Made by a program: the position numbers and the translations under genes. Below are positions 34,384 through 43,020 of a DNA stretch of 64,000 nt, piece after piece. The notes beneath the pieces are model-generated. The model was not told the origin of the DNA and did not search any database. It saw nothing but the letters and a program-made list of their open reading frames with translations. Within the stretch, counting starts at the first letter, position 1; every line of letters starts with the position of its first letter. The stretch comes from UBA9655 sp964597045 (GTDB lineage Bacteria; Pseudomonadota; Alphaproteobacteria; UBA9655): the NCBI GenBank assembly GCA_964597045.1, contig CAZQWE010000007.1:41541-105540 (forward strand). The letters run 5' to 3'.

Positions 34384-37137
34384 ATGGAACATGTCATAAC
34401 CACTTATGGAGGTGGTGAACTTTTCGCTCTCGTCTTTAGCGGGATTGCTTCGCTCTTTAATACGAATCAAGGTCTCCTCATACCTTTGATTCATACTGGG
34501 CTTATGATTGGACTTGTTTACGTCATTCTTCTTATTTTTTTTCAAAGTCAAATAAATGAAGGCTTCAAGTGGCTTTTATGGGTAATCGTTGCAACGAACC
34601 TTATCTTTCTTCCCAAAACGACTATTTTTATTGATGATCCACTTGCGAACAAAAAATTCAAAGTGGATAATGTGCCATTCGCTTTGGGAAGTTTTGCAAG
34701 TCTGGTTAGCCAAATTGGACTAAATATTACACAGCAGTTTGAATCTGTTTTTACCTTGCCCGATTATATGCCTTACAATAAGACGGGGACGGTATTTGCC
34801 TCTACCCTCATGAATCAAGTGGGGCAGTTTCGCATTGTTGACCCCGTATTTAAAGGAAACATGGAACGTTTCGTGAATCAATGCGTCGTTTATGGCTCCT
34901 TAATTGGCCATAAGTATACCCTGAAAGACCTTCAAAACACGCCGGACATTTGGACACTTGTAAGCAATAACGCGTCTTCCGTTCTTGGTTTCCTTTACAA
35001 GGAAGGTCATGAAGGCGGAGAAGTTATCACATGCAAAGCTGGGGCTATAAAACTCAATGAACTTTGGGTTGATGAAATTGCAAAAGCAACCGGCATTTAT
35101 GGAAGTCGTGTTGGGAACCAAACTCTCACAAAAGCGTCTTTTTTTACCCATCTTCAAAACGGGTTTCAGTTGATGACGGGAATTTCAGAGTCAGCTGACA
35201 AGCTCCTGCGTCAAGAAATGATGATAAACGCCATTGAGGAGTCATCAAACAATAAACTTTCAGAACTCGGCTCTGCGTCAAATTACGCGGCAACAAAAGC
35301 GCTCCTCCAACAAAGGTCTGCTTATACAATCGCTGGTGACATAGCGGCACGTACACTTCCTCTCTTTAAAAACGTGATTGAAGCTCTAAGTTATGCTCTT
35401 TTTATTTTCATAGTCATGCTCGCCTTACTCCCCAATGGATACAGGATTCTCCTAACTTATACTGGTATACTCGTTTGGACTCAGTTATGGGCACCTCTTT
35501 ATGCGGTCCTCAACCTTATCATGACGCTTTACGGAAGCGCTGAAACAAAAGCTCAAAGTATGGCAAGTGGACTCACTCTATTAAACTCTTCTGCTATCAT
35601 CAATGCACATGCAGATATGATGACGCTCGCTGCTTGGTTTTCAGTCAGTATTCCCTTTCTTTCTTACGGAATTCTCAAGCAAGGTGCGGGTACATTCGTG
35701 GGCCTTGCCCATCATTTAGGTTCAGCTATGCAGCAAGCAGCAAGTAGTTCAGGTTCAGAAGTTGTCTCGGGAAACATTAGCTTAGGGAATGTCTCTATGG
35801 GAACTCAAGCTTATCAAAATTCCTCTGCTTTTCAACATAACACAAGCCCGAGCTTTAATGCCTCTCACTTTAAAGCCATGAGTGGCGCGGGTATTGAGCA
35901 ATCCACCTTTGCTGAAGGCGTTCATTCTCTAACTAATCAATCTCTTTCAAAACTGGGTGTACAAATCATGGGATCAGAAAACATGAGCCATTCTCTTCAA
36001 ACAAGTTATAATGAAGCCAAAAGTCTCTTCGAGTCCAAATCGATCGCGGCATCCAAGGCAACTGAGTCAGCATTTCAGTCCGCAACAAGTTATCTATCTC
36101 AAGTGACTCAAACTCTGTTTAAAGGGGAGGATTATAAAAAGAATGTAACAACAATTGACGCCGAGACTTTGCAGAATTTTAAAGGCTACATAAATGACTT
36201 ACGTCAAAGCACAGGCATGACAGAGGCCCAAGCTGTGGAAGCCGCTATGGGTGTGACTTTTGGTTTTCCAGGAGGAATAGGCCCTCATGCCAGTACAAAT
36301 TTCTCGAATGTCGCAGCGCGTCAAAAGGGAACAGAAGCAGCAGCGTCTATCGCACATCAAAAAAACTACACGGATAGTCTTGAAAAGGTTATTTCAGCCT
36401 CAAAAGATATCTCTGAATCAGAATCAGGAACGAAAGGAACTGAGTTGTCTGATTCCATCCTTGCAAGTCTGAATAAAGCAAAGAGTCTGAGAGAAGAAGC
36501 ATCTCTTGCCAATAACCGTATTGAGACTCTCGCGCAAGACCTCTCATCCAGTCAAAGTAAATCAATGATAATCACACAAGACCTGACTCAAGACATTCTC
36601 GACTATATTGCAGTCCAACCCATTAATCCAGGTCCTACGGGAAGGGGGGGAGGAAGAGTTGGTTATGAAACAGCAAGAAGAATCATTGAAAATGGGGGGG
36701 CAGAAAGAGACGCGTATATGACTCGTTTCTTAGAAGAAAATCCTCAATATACAATCGAAAGCATTCAAGCGAACTCTAAGATAAATCAACTCTCAGAACA
36801 TTACAATCTTGAGTCACAAACGCTTAAGAATGAATCAGGAGTGGAGGCAGTACATGAAAAGAACAGAAGCAGCATACAGCACCAGAGCGGTGACCCAAAG
36901 ACTCAACTAAACACTCAATCAGTTAAGCAAGACGTTACGAATCGACTGGAAAATTGCAAAAAAGACATGGAAGTGCAAAAGAAAGATATTAATCAACAAG
37001 AAGAAACCCTTCGAAAGAAAGAAGAGGAGTCAAAAGAGAAATCCTTGACAGGTATTGTTCTCAATAACTCAATTCCCGATTCATTGAAAGAACTCAATCT
37101 CCAGACTCTTCACGGTCAGGACATGGGTCACAACTAA
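34384..37137 (+). CDS. traG: T4SS mating-pair stabilisation/assembly protein TraG
   Basis: The 917-residue protein has N-terminal membrane helices (about 10-75) and a second membrane cluster at about 335-430 (ALFIFIVMLALLPNGYRILLTYTGILVWTQLWAPLYAVLN). A long Ser/Gln/Lys-rich coiled C-terminus follows. This is the TraG layout; TraG aids pilus assembly, entry exclusion and pair stabilisation. About 90 bases separate it from the AbiEi-like gene. Confidence 0.87.
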   Translation: MEHVITTYGGGELFALVFSGIASLFNTNQGLLIPLIHTGLMIGLVYVILLIFFQSQINEGFKWLLWVIVATNLIFLPKTTIFIDDPLANKKFKVDNVPFALGSFASLVSQIGLNITQQFESVFTLPDYMPYNKTGTVFASTLMNQVGQFRIVDPVFKGNMERFVNQCVVYGSLIGHKYTLKDLQNTPDIWTLVSNNASSVLGFLYKEGHEGGEVITCKAGAIKLNELWVDEIAKATGIYGSRVGNQTLTKASFFTHLQNGFQLMTGISESADKLLRQEMMINAIEESSNNKLSELGSASNYAATKALLQQRSAYTIAGDIAARTLPLFKNVIEALSYALFIFIVMLALLPNGYRILLTYTGILVWTQLWAPLYAVLNLIMTLYGSAETKAQSMASGLTLLNSSAIINAHADMMTLAAWFSVSIPFLSYGILKQGAGTFVGLAHHLGSAMQQAASSSGSEVVSGNISLGNVSMGTQAYQNSSAFQHNTSPSFNASHFKAMSGAGIEQSTFAEGVHSLTNQSLSKLGVQIMGSENMSHSLQTSYNEAKSLFESKSIAASKATESAFQSATSYLSQVTQTLFKGEDYKKNVTTIDAETLQNFKGYINDLRQSTGMTEAQAVEAAMGVTFGFPGGIGPHASTNFSNVAARQKGTEAAASIAHQKNYTDSLEKVISASKDISESESGTKGTELSDSILASLNKAKSLREEASLANNRIETLAQDLSSSQSKSMIITQDLTQDILDYIAVQPINPGPTGRGGGRVGYETARRIIENGGAERDAYMTRFLEENPQYTIESIQANSKINQLSEHYNLESQTLKNESGVEAVHEKNRSSIQHQSGDPKTQLNTQSVKQDVTNRLENCKKDMEVQKKDINQQEETLRKKEEESKEKSLTGIVLNNSIPDSLKELNLQTLHGQDMGHN

Positions 37138-37186
37138 CCTAACAATCTGTTATCAGCGTCACTATCGCAAGGAAAAAAACCATAAA

Positions 37187-38911
37187 ATGACTCTATTCAA
37201 AACTATCACTCAGGGAGGACAAGTTCATATCCATCAGCTTGTGATGCTCAAACAAATACTTGTCGCAGGCTTTATTGTTGCTGGTGTTGCAGGATTTGGG
37301 TATGTGGCCTACCAATGCACATTAGTGCCGCATCACTCATGGAGAAGTGTCTATGAAGTCTATTGGGCTAAAATGATGCTTGCAACTACACCTGAAAGCC
37401 AGCACAAGATCCTCACCCAAGAATATACTTCGCAGAACGGACGGCCTTACAGAAGAACCTGCGAGAGCGTGCTGAGGGATCCACTCCTTCTCAAAACAAC
37501 ACATAAAGTTGAAACCTATGTAGTAAGAACTTCCTGGGATAGTCTCAAAATTGCTGGTTATGCTTTTTTAGCAACCATGGGAGTTTGGTTTGGCATGGGG
37601 CGATATCAACTCAGGGCACGCCATGAAAGAGGCAATACGATCATTTCATGGAAACACTTACAAAAACTTCTGAAAATAAAGCGCAAAGCCTCAGATCTTC
37701 AGCTTTCACGACTTCCCTTCGTAAAAAACAAGGAGACCTCCCATTTCCTCATTACAGGTACGACGGGGTCAGGAAAAACCAATGCCTTTCATAGTCTTCT
37801 TCCACAAATTCGGAAAAGAGGGGACAAGGCTGTGGTCCTCGATGTCACGGGTGATTATCTCTCTCGCTATTATGATTCATCAATTGATGTCCTCCTTAAT
37901 CCTTTTGATCAAAGGTCTGAGTCTTGGCATCCATGGGCTGACTGTTATATGGGCGTTCATTATGATACCTTGGCTACCTCCTTCATTCAACCGAAGGAGG
38001 GAAGCCGAGATCCCTTTTGGGATAATGCGAGTCGCATTGTTTTTAGAACAGCGCTCAAGAAGTTTGCAGATAAAGGACTAATCGACATAGAAGAGCTCTA
38101 TTCTTTTCTCATAGCCTCAAATGAAAAAGAATTTGAGGAATTCTTTGCGGGCACAGAAGCAGGAACTTTCACCCTTAAAAACAATGAGAGAACAACTCAT
38201 TCCATACGCAGTGTTCTCAACTCTCAAATTGAATGTTTACGGCTACTCGTGGCATCTAACAAAGGATTTTCTATAAGGAAATGGATGATGCAGAACTCTT
38301 TTGAAGTTCTCAATGGCTCTGAAAGACCTTCTCAGACACAATGCAAGCAAGGTTGGCTATTTATAACAGCTCGTCCTGATCAAAGACAGTCCCTTACTCC
38401 TCTTATCTCAACTTGGACAGATATTGCCATCAATTCGCTGATGGCACTTCCAGAGGATCCAAAGCGCCGAATATGGATACTCATCGATGAGCTTGCTGCC
38501 CTTCAAAAACTCCCCTCTCTTCACATGGGTCTAGCTGAGGGCCGAAAATATGGAGGATGTATTTTGGTTGGATTTCAAAGCAAGCCCCAACTTGAAGACA
38601 TATATGGACGTCATGCAGCAGAAGCTATGCTTGATCTATTCAACACAAAGATTTTCTTTCGCTCTACCGAACCCTCAACCCAAGCTTGGATCTCTAAAGT
38701 CCTTGGAGATAAGGAGGAAAAAGTGGTCACAGAGAATATTTCCTATGGTTCTCATCATATGCGAGACGGTGTATCACTCAGTCATCACACACGCCAAAAA
38801 CCACTTGTCCTTCCCACAGAACTCGGACAGCTCAAGGATCTTGAGTGTTATGTTAAACTACCGGGGGACTGGCCTGTGACAAAACTTCTGACGATTTACC
38901 AAAAAAAATGA
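37187..38911 (+). CDS. traD: Type IV coupling protein TraD
   Basis: The 574-residue protein has two N-terminal membrane helices, Walker A ITGTTGSGKTNAF (about 189-200) and Walker B RRIWILIDELAALQKLP (about 428-444). A QSKPQLEDIYG segment follows, typical of VirD4/TraD pumps that bring the relaxosome to the channel. It ends with a TGA overlapping an ATG (ATGA at 38908). Confidence 0.9.
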   Translation: MTLFKTITQGGQVHIHQLVMLKQILVAGFIVAGVAGFGYVAYQCTLVPHHSWRSVYEVYWAKMMLATTPESQHKILTQEYTSQNGRPYRRTCESVLRDPLLLKTTHKVETYVVRTSWDSLKIAGYAFLATMGVWFGMGRYQLRARHERGNTIISWKHLQKLLKIKRKASDLQLSRLPFVKNKETSHFLITGTTGSGKTNAFHSLLPQIRKRGDKAVVLDVTGDYLSRYYDSSIDVLLNPFDQRSESWHPWADCYMGVHYDTLATSFIQPKEGSRDPFWDNASRIVFRTALKKFADKGLIDIEELYSFLIASNEKEFEEFFAGTEAGTFTLKNNERTTHSIRSVLNSQIECLRLLVASNKGFSIRKWMMQNSFEVLNGSERPSQTQCKQGWLFITARPDQRQSLTPLISTWTDIAINSLMALPEDPKRRIWILIDELAALQKLPSLHMGLAEGRKYGGCILVGFQSKPQLEDIYGRHAAEAMLDLFNTKIFFRSTEPSTQAWISKVLGDKEEKVVTENISYGSHHMRDGVSLSHHTRQKPLVLPTELGQLKDLECYVKLPGDWPVTKLLTIYQKK

Positions 38912-39060
38912 AAATGGCAATTGATGCCATGGATGATTAAAAATCAATTTCAGCAGAAGAAGATAAACGGCTGAATATTACAACAACAACTCTTTATATG
39001 TATGTGAATGGAGATGGAAGCCTTAAGGAAGAAGATACAAAGCTTTTAGAAAGTGTATAG
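38908..39060 (+). pseudogene. Small relic coupled to traD
   Basis: The ATGA overlap with traD starts a frame with a stop after 10 codons (TAA 38938-38940) that then stays open to TAG at 39058-39060. The second part contains YVNGDGSLKEEDTKLLES, resembling an EF-hand-like loop. It looks like a small gene broken by a nonsense mutation. Confidence 0.4.
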
Positions 39061-39095
39061 TAAAGATGCTACTTATAAAAATGAAGGAGATAAAC

Positions 39096-40058
39096 ATGAA
39101 TAAGGTCAGTTTTTTTGTAATAGGATTTTTCCTTTTCATTACTTTTACTGCTTCTGTTTTTTCTTGTAAATTTTGTGAGTATGCCCATAAGGGTAAAGAA
39201 GACCTGGATGCCTTTTACATGAGCCAAAATGCGAAACGTTGCTTTCCAAATGAAGATAATTCTTACAGTTTTCCAGTTTGCAATGGAGATGATCATAGCC
39301 TTTTAGAAAAATTGCGAAGGGTAAATGAGGGAAAGATGTATCCAGACATCGTTTATGGAACTTATTCAATAGCAATTGATTATTCACTGGAATCAAAGCC
39401 TGGTTTTGTATACACGCGATACAGCCATCTTGAAAAAACTGATAAGGATAGTATTAAAGCATCTATACATCCTGAAGGTATAATAGAAAGTGAGGATATC
39501 ATTCTTTTTAGGAGTCATAAGTCTTTTGCGCCATGGCTATTAAACACGACATGTTTTGATGAACTTTCTAATGAAATTAATAATGCAAAGTTTTCATACC
39601 TAAACCAGTATCATATGGAAAATGGGTTTTTGCGGTCTCTTTATAATAATAGAACTTTTTTCAAGCTTATCGCTGATGATGTTTTTAAGGAGAAGGGAGC
39701 AAAAATATTGGGAGTCTGTGTTAAAATTTACTGCACAGACGATTTCTGCTCAGGATGTAGACAAAACATTCTTGCATTAATACCATGCTTGCAGAAAAGG
39801 TTTGCCAGCATCCTTAAATGTTCTGCAGAAAGCCTGCCTGTAACAATATTGGGCTTTGCCATTTCTCATTACGGTACAGATTATTATAATACTGAGAATC
39901 AGAATTTGGGAACGGATTATCCCTTTGATGAAACTAGATTTCCTACATTTGAGGGTATTATGCAGGGAGGAATAAAACAAACAATTCTCCCGGTGTATCT
40001 AGAGAGGCAGCCTGGTACACCAAAAAATAATGGTGAAACCTTAACACTCATAAATTAA
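39096..40058 (+). CDS. Secreted Cys-containing protein of unknown function
   Basis: The ATG at 39096 (AGGAGA 5 bases upstream) gives 320 residues with a clear signal peptide (VSFFVIGFFLFITFTASVFS). It has an early CKFC pair and a central CTDDFCSGCRQNI segment reminiscent of the Cys-x-x-Cys part of zinc deaminase-like toxins. The matching HxE motif is not evident, so I do not assign that fold. It lies between traD and the opposite-strand CDI region and may be an exported cargo protein of the element. Confidence 0.55.
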   Translation: MNKVSFFVIGFFLFITFTASVFSCKFCEYAHKGKEDLDAFYMSQNAKRCFPNEDNSYSFPVCNGDDHSLLEKLRRVNEGKMYPDIVYGTYSIAIDYSLESKPGFVYTRYSHLEKTDKDSIKASIHPEGIIESEDIILFRSHKSFAPWLLNTTCFDELSNEINNAKFSYLNQYHMENGFLRSLYNNRTFFKLIADDVFKEKGAKILGVCVKIYCTDDFCSGCRQNILALIPCLQKRFASILKCSAESLPVTILGFAISHYGTDYYNTENQNLGTDYPFDETRFPTFEGIMQGGIKQTILPVYLERQPGTPKNNGETLTLIN

Positions 40059-40102
40059 TGATCTGCTATTTTTTTATGTTTATCTCCTAAAATTGTAGCC
40101 AT

Positions 40103-40828
40103 TCAAGCACCAAAAGAAAGATTTTTTCTTTCCTCTCCCTCAACATCTTCCTTCTCCTTATCATCCGGATGGTTTTTGTTGTTATTCTCAACAGCATTGC
40201 GGGCGACGCGCTCGACCATCACGTGGTCTTGGCCAGCTGCGACGGCTGCTGCAACAACTAAGACCTTTGCCACATCGGCAGCAACGTTCCTGTCCATGAG
40301 ATTAGCTGCTTGAAGAGCTCCCGCGGCCATTTCAACGACAGCGGCACCTGCACCCGCAACAAGGGCGCCTCCTAGATTATGAGGCTCCAGAACGAATGCT
40401 TGCGCGGCGCCCAGTAAAGCATGCATCCCCTTTTGCCAGGCATAGCCGATCTTACCCTCGTCATAAAGATTTCCAATATGGTTCGCAGCGAGTCCTGCAC
40501 CCGCATTCACAAACACATTGACGAGTCTGTTAACACCATCCTTTGCGACATTCTCTCCTTGAGCTGCATCAACAGCAGCTTGAGCTACTTCCTGGATCAT
40601 GTGGCCATATAGGGCATTTCCAATTCCTTCAAGGTTGAGTTCTCCCCCACCCGCAGCAGGTCCTCCCACAAGGGCAGCAACGGCCATGGCATTCGCAAGG
40701 CCTCGCAAGTTCGCTTTTGAGCCCATTTCTTTAAAGATTTGTCCGATATTGAGCCTTTTATTGACGACTTGATTGGCAACACGCACAGCAACTTGCTGGA
40801 CAAGATACTTAAAGCCAGCAGCTGCTCA
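40103..40828 (-). pseudogene. Truncated CdiA-type pretoxin fragment (VENN region)
   Basis: The open frame runs from a stop near 40828 to 40103. It matches residues after GFKYLLQQVA of the module at 43017-45407: GFKYLVQQVA, RLNIGQIFKEMGSKANLRGLANAMAVAALVG, and a VENN motif (RNAVENNNKNHP). It ends soon after, without linker or toxin. It is a broken cassette left at the end of the array. Confidence 0.75.
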
Positions 40829-40851
40829 TATGATGATGGAGTCGACTCTAT

Positions 40852-41304
40852 TTATTTTTGAAAATTTTTCACCCAATCTTCACATTCTTTAATTGTATTG
40901 GGAATGTCTCCATATTTTCTCTTTTCTTCCTCAATAAACTGAAGAGGAAGATTATACTTATGTCCCACATCAATGAGAGCATCAAGCGCTCCTATTATAA
41001 ATATGTCTTTGAAAAGCTGAAGGTTATTTGTATCAGCCCATTTTAATATATGAGAATCTAATTCAATGGCGATAGGAAGATCACCATATTTTTTATTTAT
41101 TCTTTGATATTCAGGTTTCAGTTTATTCTTTAAGCCAATACGATAAATGAGTCCTACCCATTTAAAAGGTGCTTCGTTTAAATAGTTAGAATCTATAATC
41201 ATACTTTCAATTTGATCCTGAGTTGCTAACACCAGATGCGTATTCTTAAACCGTATTTTAACAAGATCAACGATCCCAGGTACGTATTTTCTATTGTGTC
41301 CCAT
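40852..41304 (-). CDS. Putative immunity protein for the GIY-YIG-like toxin module
   Basis: The 150-residue cytosolic protein starts at the ATG at 41304, with GGAG (41311-41314) at 6 bases. The longer frame to 41349 overlaps the toxin. I do not recognise the family. The assignment rests on position: it follows the toxin tail at 41318 by 14 bases on the same strand, the standard CdiA-CT/CdiI order. Confidence 0.65.
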   Translation of the reverse strand: MGHNRKYVPGIVDLVKIRFKNTHLVLATQDQIESMIIDSNYLNEAPFKWVGLIYRIGLKNKLKPEYQRINKKYGDLPIAIELDSHILKWADTNNLQLFKDIFIIGALDALIDVGHKYNLPLQFIEEEKRKYGDIPNTIKECEDWVKNFQK

Positions 41305-41317
41305 TAAAATCTCCATT

Positions 41318-42280
41318 TTAGTGATTACCTTTATTACCAGGTAATGCATCCTTGCCTTTTAATTCTCTTGTCTTTTTAATAAGTGTTGTTTCATATTCAC
41401 GTGCATCCTTTTTAGTGTCAAATTCTTTCCTTACTTTACTTTGATATAAGTCGCCAGTTTCCTGTTGCAATTTTCTCACTTGTTGTTCAGCACGTTTTGA
41501 TGCTCCGTCCTTCTTCCTATAACCTTGTGCACTTTCTCCGACCTTATATGTTTTACCATCAGAAACTTTCTGAATGCTATAGACATGTGTGTCACCTACG
41601 TACGAATTTGAATTTTTATGAACACCTGTTTCCTTCTGTTCAGTTTTCTTCACGGCAGCAGGAGTTTTCTTCTCCACTGCCGCAGGTTTTGCCGGATTTT
41701 GATTGGCTGTCTGTTTTGCTGCAGGAGGAGCCATCTTCTGCGGCGGTGTGCCTTCTCCTCGGCCCTTTTGTGCTGCTGCGGTTTGTTTGGGAGCTGGTTT
41801 TGGATTTGCTTTGGCAGCTCTGGGTGTTGGCTTTGGAGCCGGCGCTTCCCGACCCATCACAGCTTTTAATTGGTCTGCTTTAATTGCATTTTGTGCTTTT
41901 GCAAGATCTAGCGCTTCTCGAGATACAGCTTGTTTGGGAACTAGGTCATTCCCTCTTTTTGCTCCATTTGCAAGCCCTGCAAGCTTCTTTGCTCTGAGAA
42001 CATTCGCAAGACCATTTAATGCGGCTCCTCCAACACCCATGATATCAACAATGTCCTGGCATGCTTCGGCATTGATTCCATTGTCTCTACACCCCCTACG
42101 CAGGTTTGCCTTTATTTGATCATGCCCTTTGCCTAAACCATCCAGAGCATGACCAATCCCTTCTTGTGGATTAGGAATAGGTGACAATCCTGCAACTTGA
42201 CGAACAAGATTGTGTGCCTCATGAATCTGTTTGAAACCATTATTGATGCCCGCTTGAAATTCTAAAATAGGTTCAATCAC
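41318..42280 (-). CDS. Orphan CdiA C-terminal module with GIY-YIG-like nuclease toxin
   Basis: The frame starts after a stop (open from 42301; GTG at 42280) and has no export domain, so it is an orphan cassette. Residues about 1-130 resemble hemagglutinin C-terminal spacer. The Ala/Pro linker (APKQTAAAQKGRGEGTPPQ) is shared with the other two modules. The final 90 or so residues look like a GIY-YIG nuclease (HVYSIQKVSDGKTYKVGES, REYETTLIKKT, PGNKGNH). It is silent unless recombined behind the full-length gene. Confidence 0.65.
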   Translation of the reverse strand: MIEPILEFQAGINNGFKQIHEAHNLVRQVAGLSPIPNPQEGIGHALDGLGKGHDQIKANLRRGCRDNGINAEACQDIVDIMGVGGAALNGLANVLRAKKLAGLANGAKRGNDLVPKQAVSREALDLAKAQNAIKADQLKAVMGREAPAPKPTPRAAKANPKPAPKQTAAAQKGRGEGTPPQKMAPPAAKQTANQNPAKPAAVEKKTPAAVKKTEQKETGVHKNSNSYVGDTHVYSIQKVSDGKTYKVGESAQGYRKKDGASKRAEQQVRKLQQETGDLYQSKVRKEFDTKKDAREYETTLIKKTRELKGKDALPGNKGNH

Positions 42281-42348
42281 CGGCTCTAGAACATCTTCAA
42301 CTCATTGAAGTCCTTATATAACAGAAAACAATGTTTCTAACTTGTTAG

Positions 42349-43020
42349 CTAATCAATAATGAGCTCTTCCATGGGGATATGATCGACTTTATGAAACCTT
42401 GCTTGTTCTTCAGCAATTTCACGGAGTGTTTCAGGATTAGAGATTTTTTCCTGCATACCTTTTAGCCACCCTTCAAGGCTCCCATGTCTTTCATGCGATC
42501 TTTCTGACCAAGTTTTAAACTCATTATATCCCCAATTAAGTGCCTCCTGTGCAATTTTTTCTTGACCAGCCCACGATGCTATAAGAGCTGGATCTTGAAT
42601 AAGGGAGATGGATTTTGATCTTGGACTGTTTGTATAATTCTTATAAGCTTTAATAATCATGCTTAAACTTATTGGTCCTTCTAAAGCTAAGGGAGATTGA
42701 TTTCTCATCCGTTCAGTTGCTTCGATATATCTTCCTTCGTGATGTCCTAAAACTGAAAAGAAACTGGGAGACCCATGTAAATCAGTACTTAGCGTTGAGG
42801 TCATAAAATCTAATGGATTACAAAGATTGTGTACACCCACTCCAGGATAGTAATATTCCCGTCCACTTTTAACATCAAACCCCAAGGAAATTAGTAATGG
42901 ACCAACACGTCTTGTAAGACAAGCTGGACTATCAATAGTAAGACTTGGAAAAAAAACATGCCAATCCTTAAGGACTCGCTTTCTAAAAGCGGGTGTTATT
43001 TTTGCTCGGCTCATGGTCAC
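42349..43020 (-). CDS. Putative immunity protein for the PD-(D/E)XK-like toxin module
   Basis: The 223-residue cytosolic protein overlaps the upstream toxin stop by 4 bases (ATGA), showing tight coupling. No known domain is obvious; Trp/Tyr-containing helices predominate. Position and coupling make it the partner of the toxin at 43017-45407. Confidence 0.7.
   Translation of the reverse strand: MTMSRAKITPAFRKRVLKDWHVFFPSLTIDSPACLTRRVGPLLISLGFDVKSGREYYYPGVGVHNLCNPLDFMTSTLSTDLHGSPSFFSVLGHHEGRYIEATERMRNQSPLALEGPISLSMIIKAYKNYTNSPRSKSISLIQDPALIASWAGQEKIAQEALNWGYNEFKTWSERSHERHGSLEGWLKGMQEKISNPETLREIAEEQARFHKVDHIPMEELIID

Noticed and set aside
41497..42119. Overlapping plus-strand frames rich in Cys/Phe/Ala
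   Set aside because: They are shadows of the Ala/Pro-rich minus-strand toxin linker.
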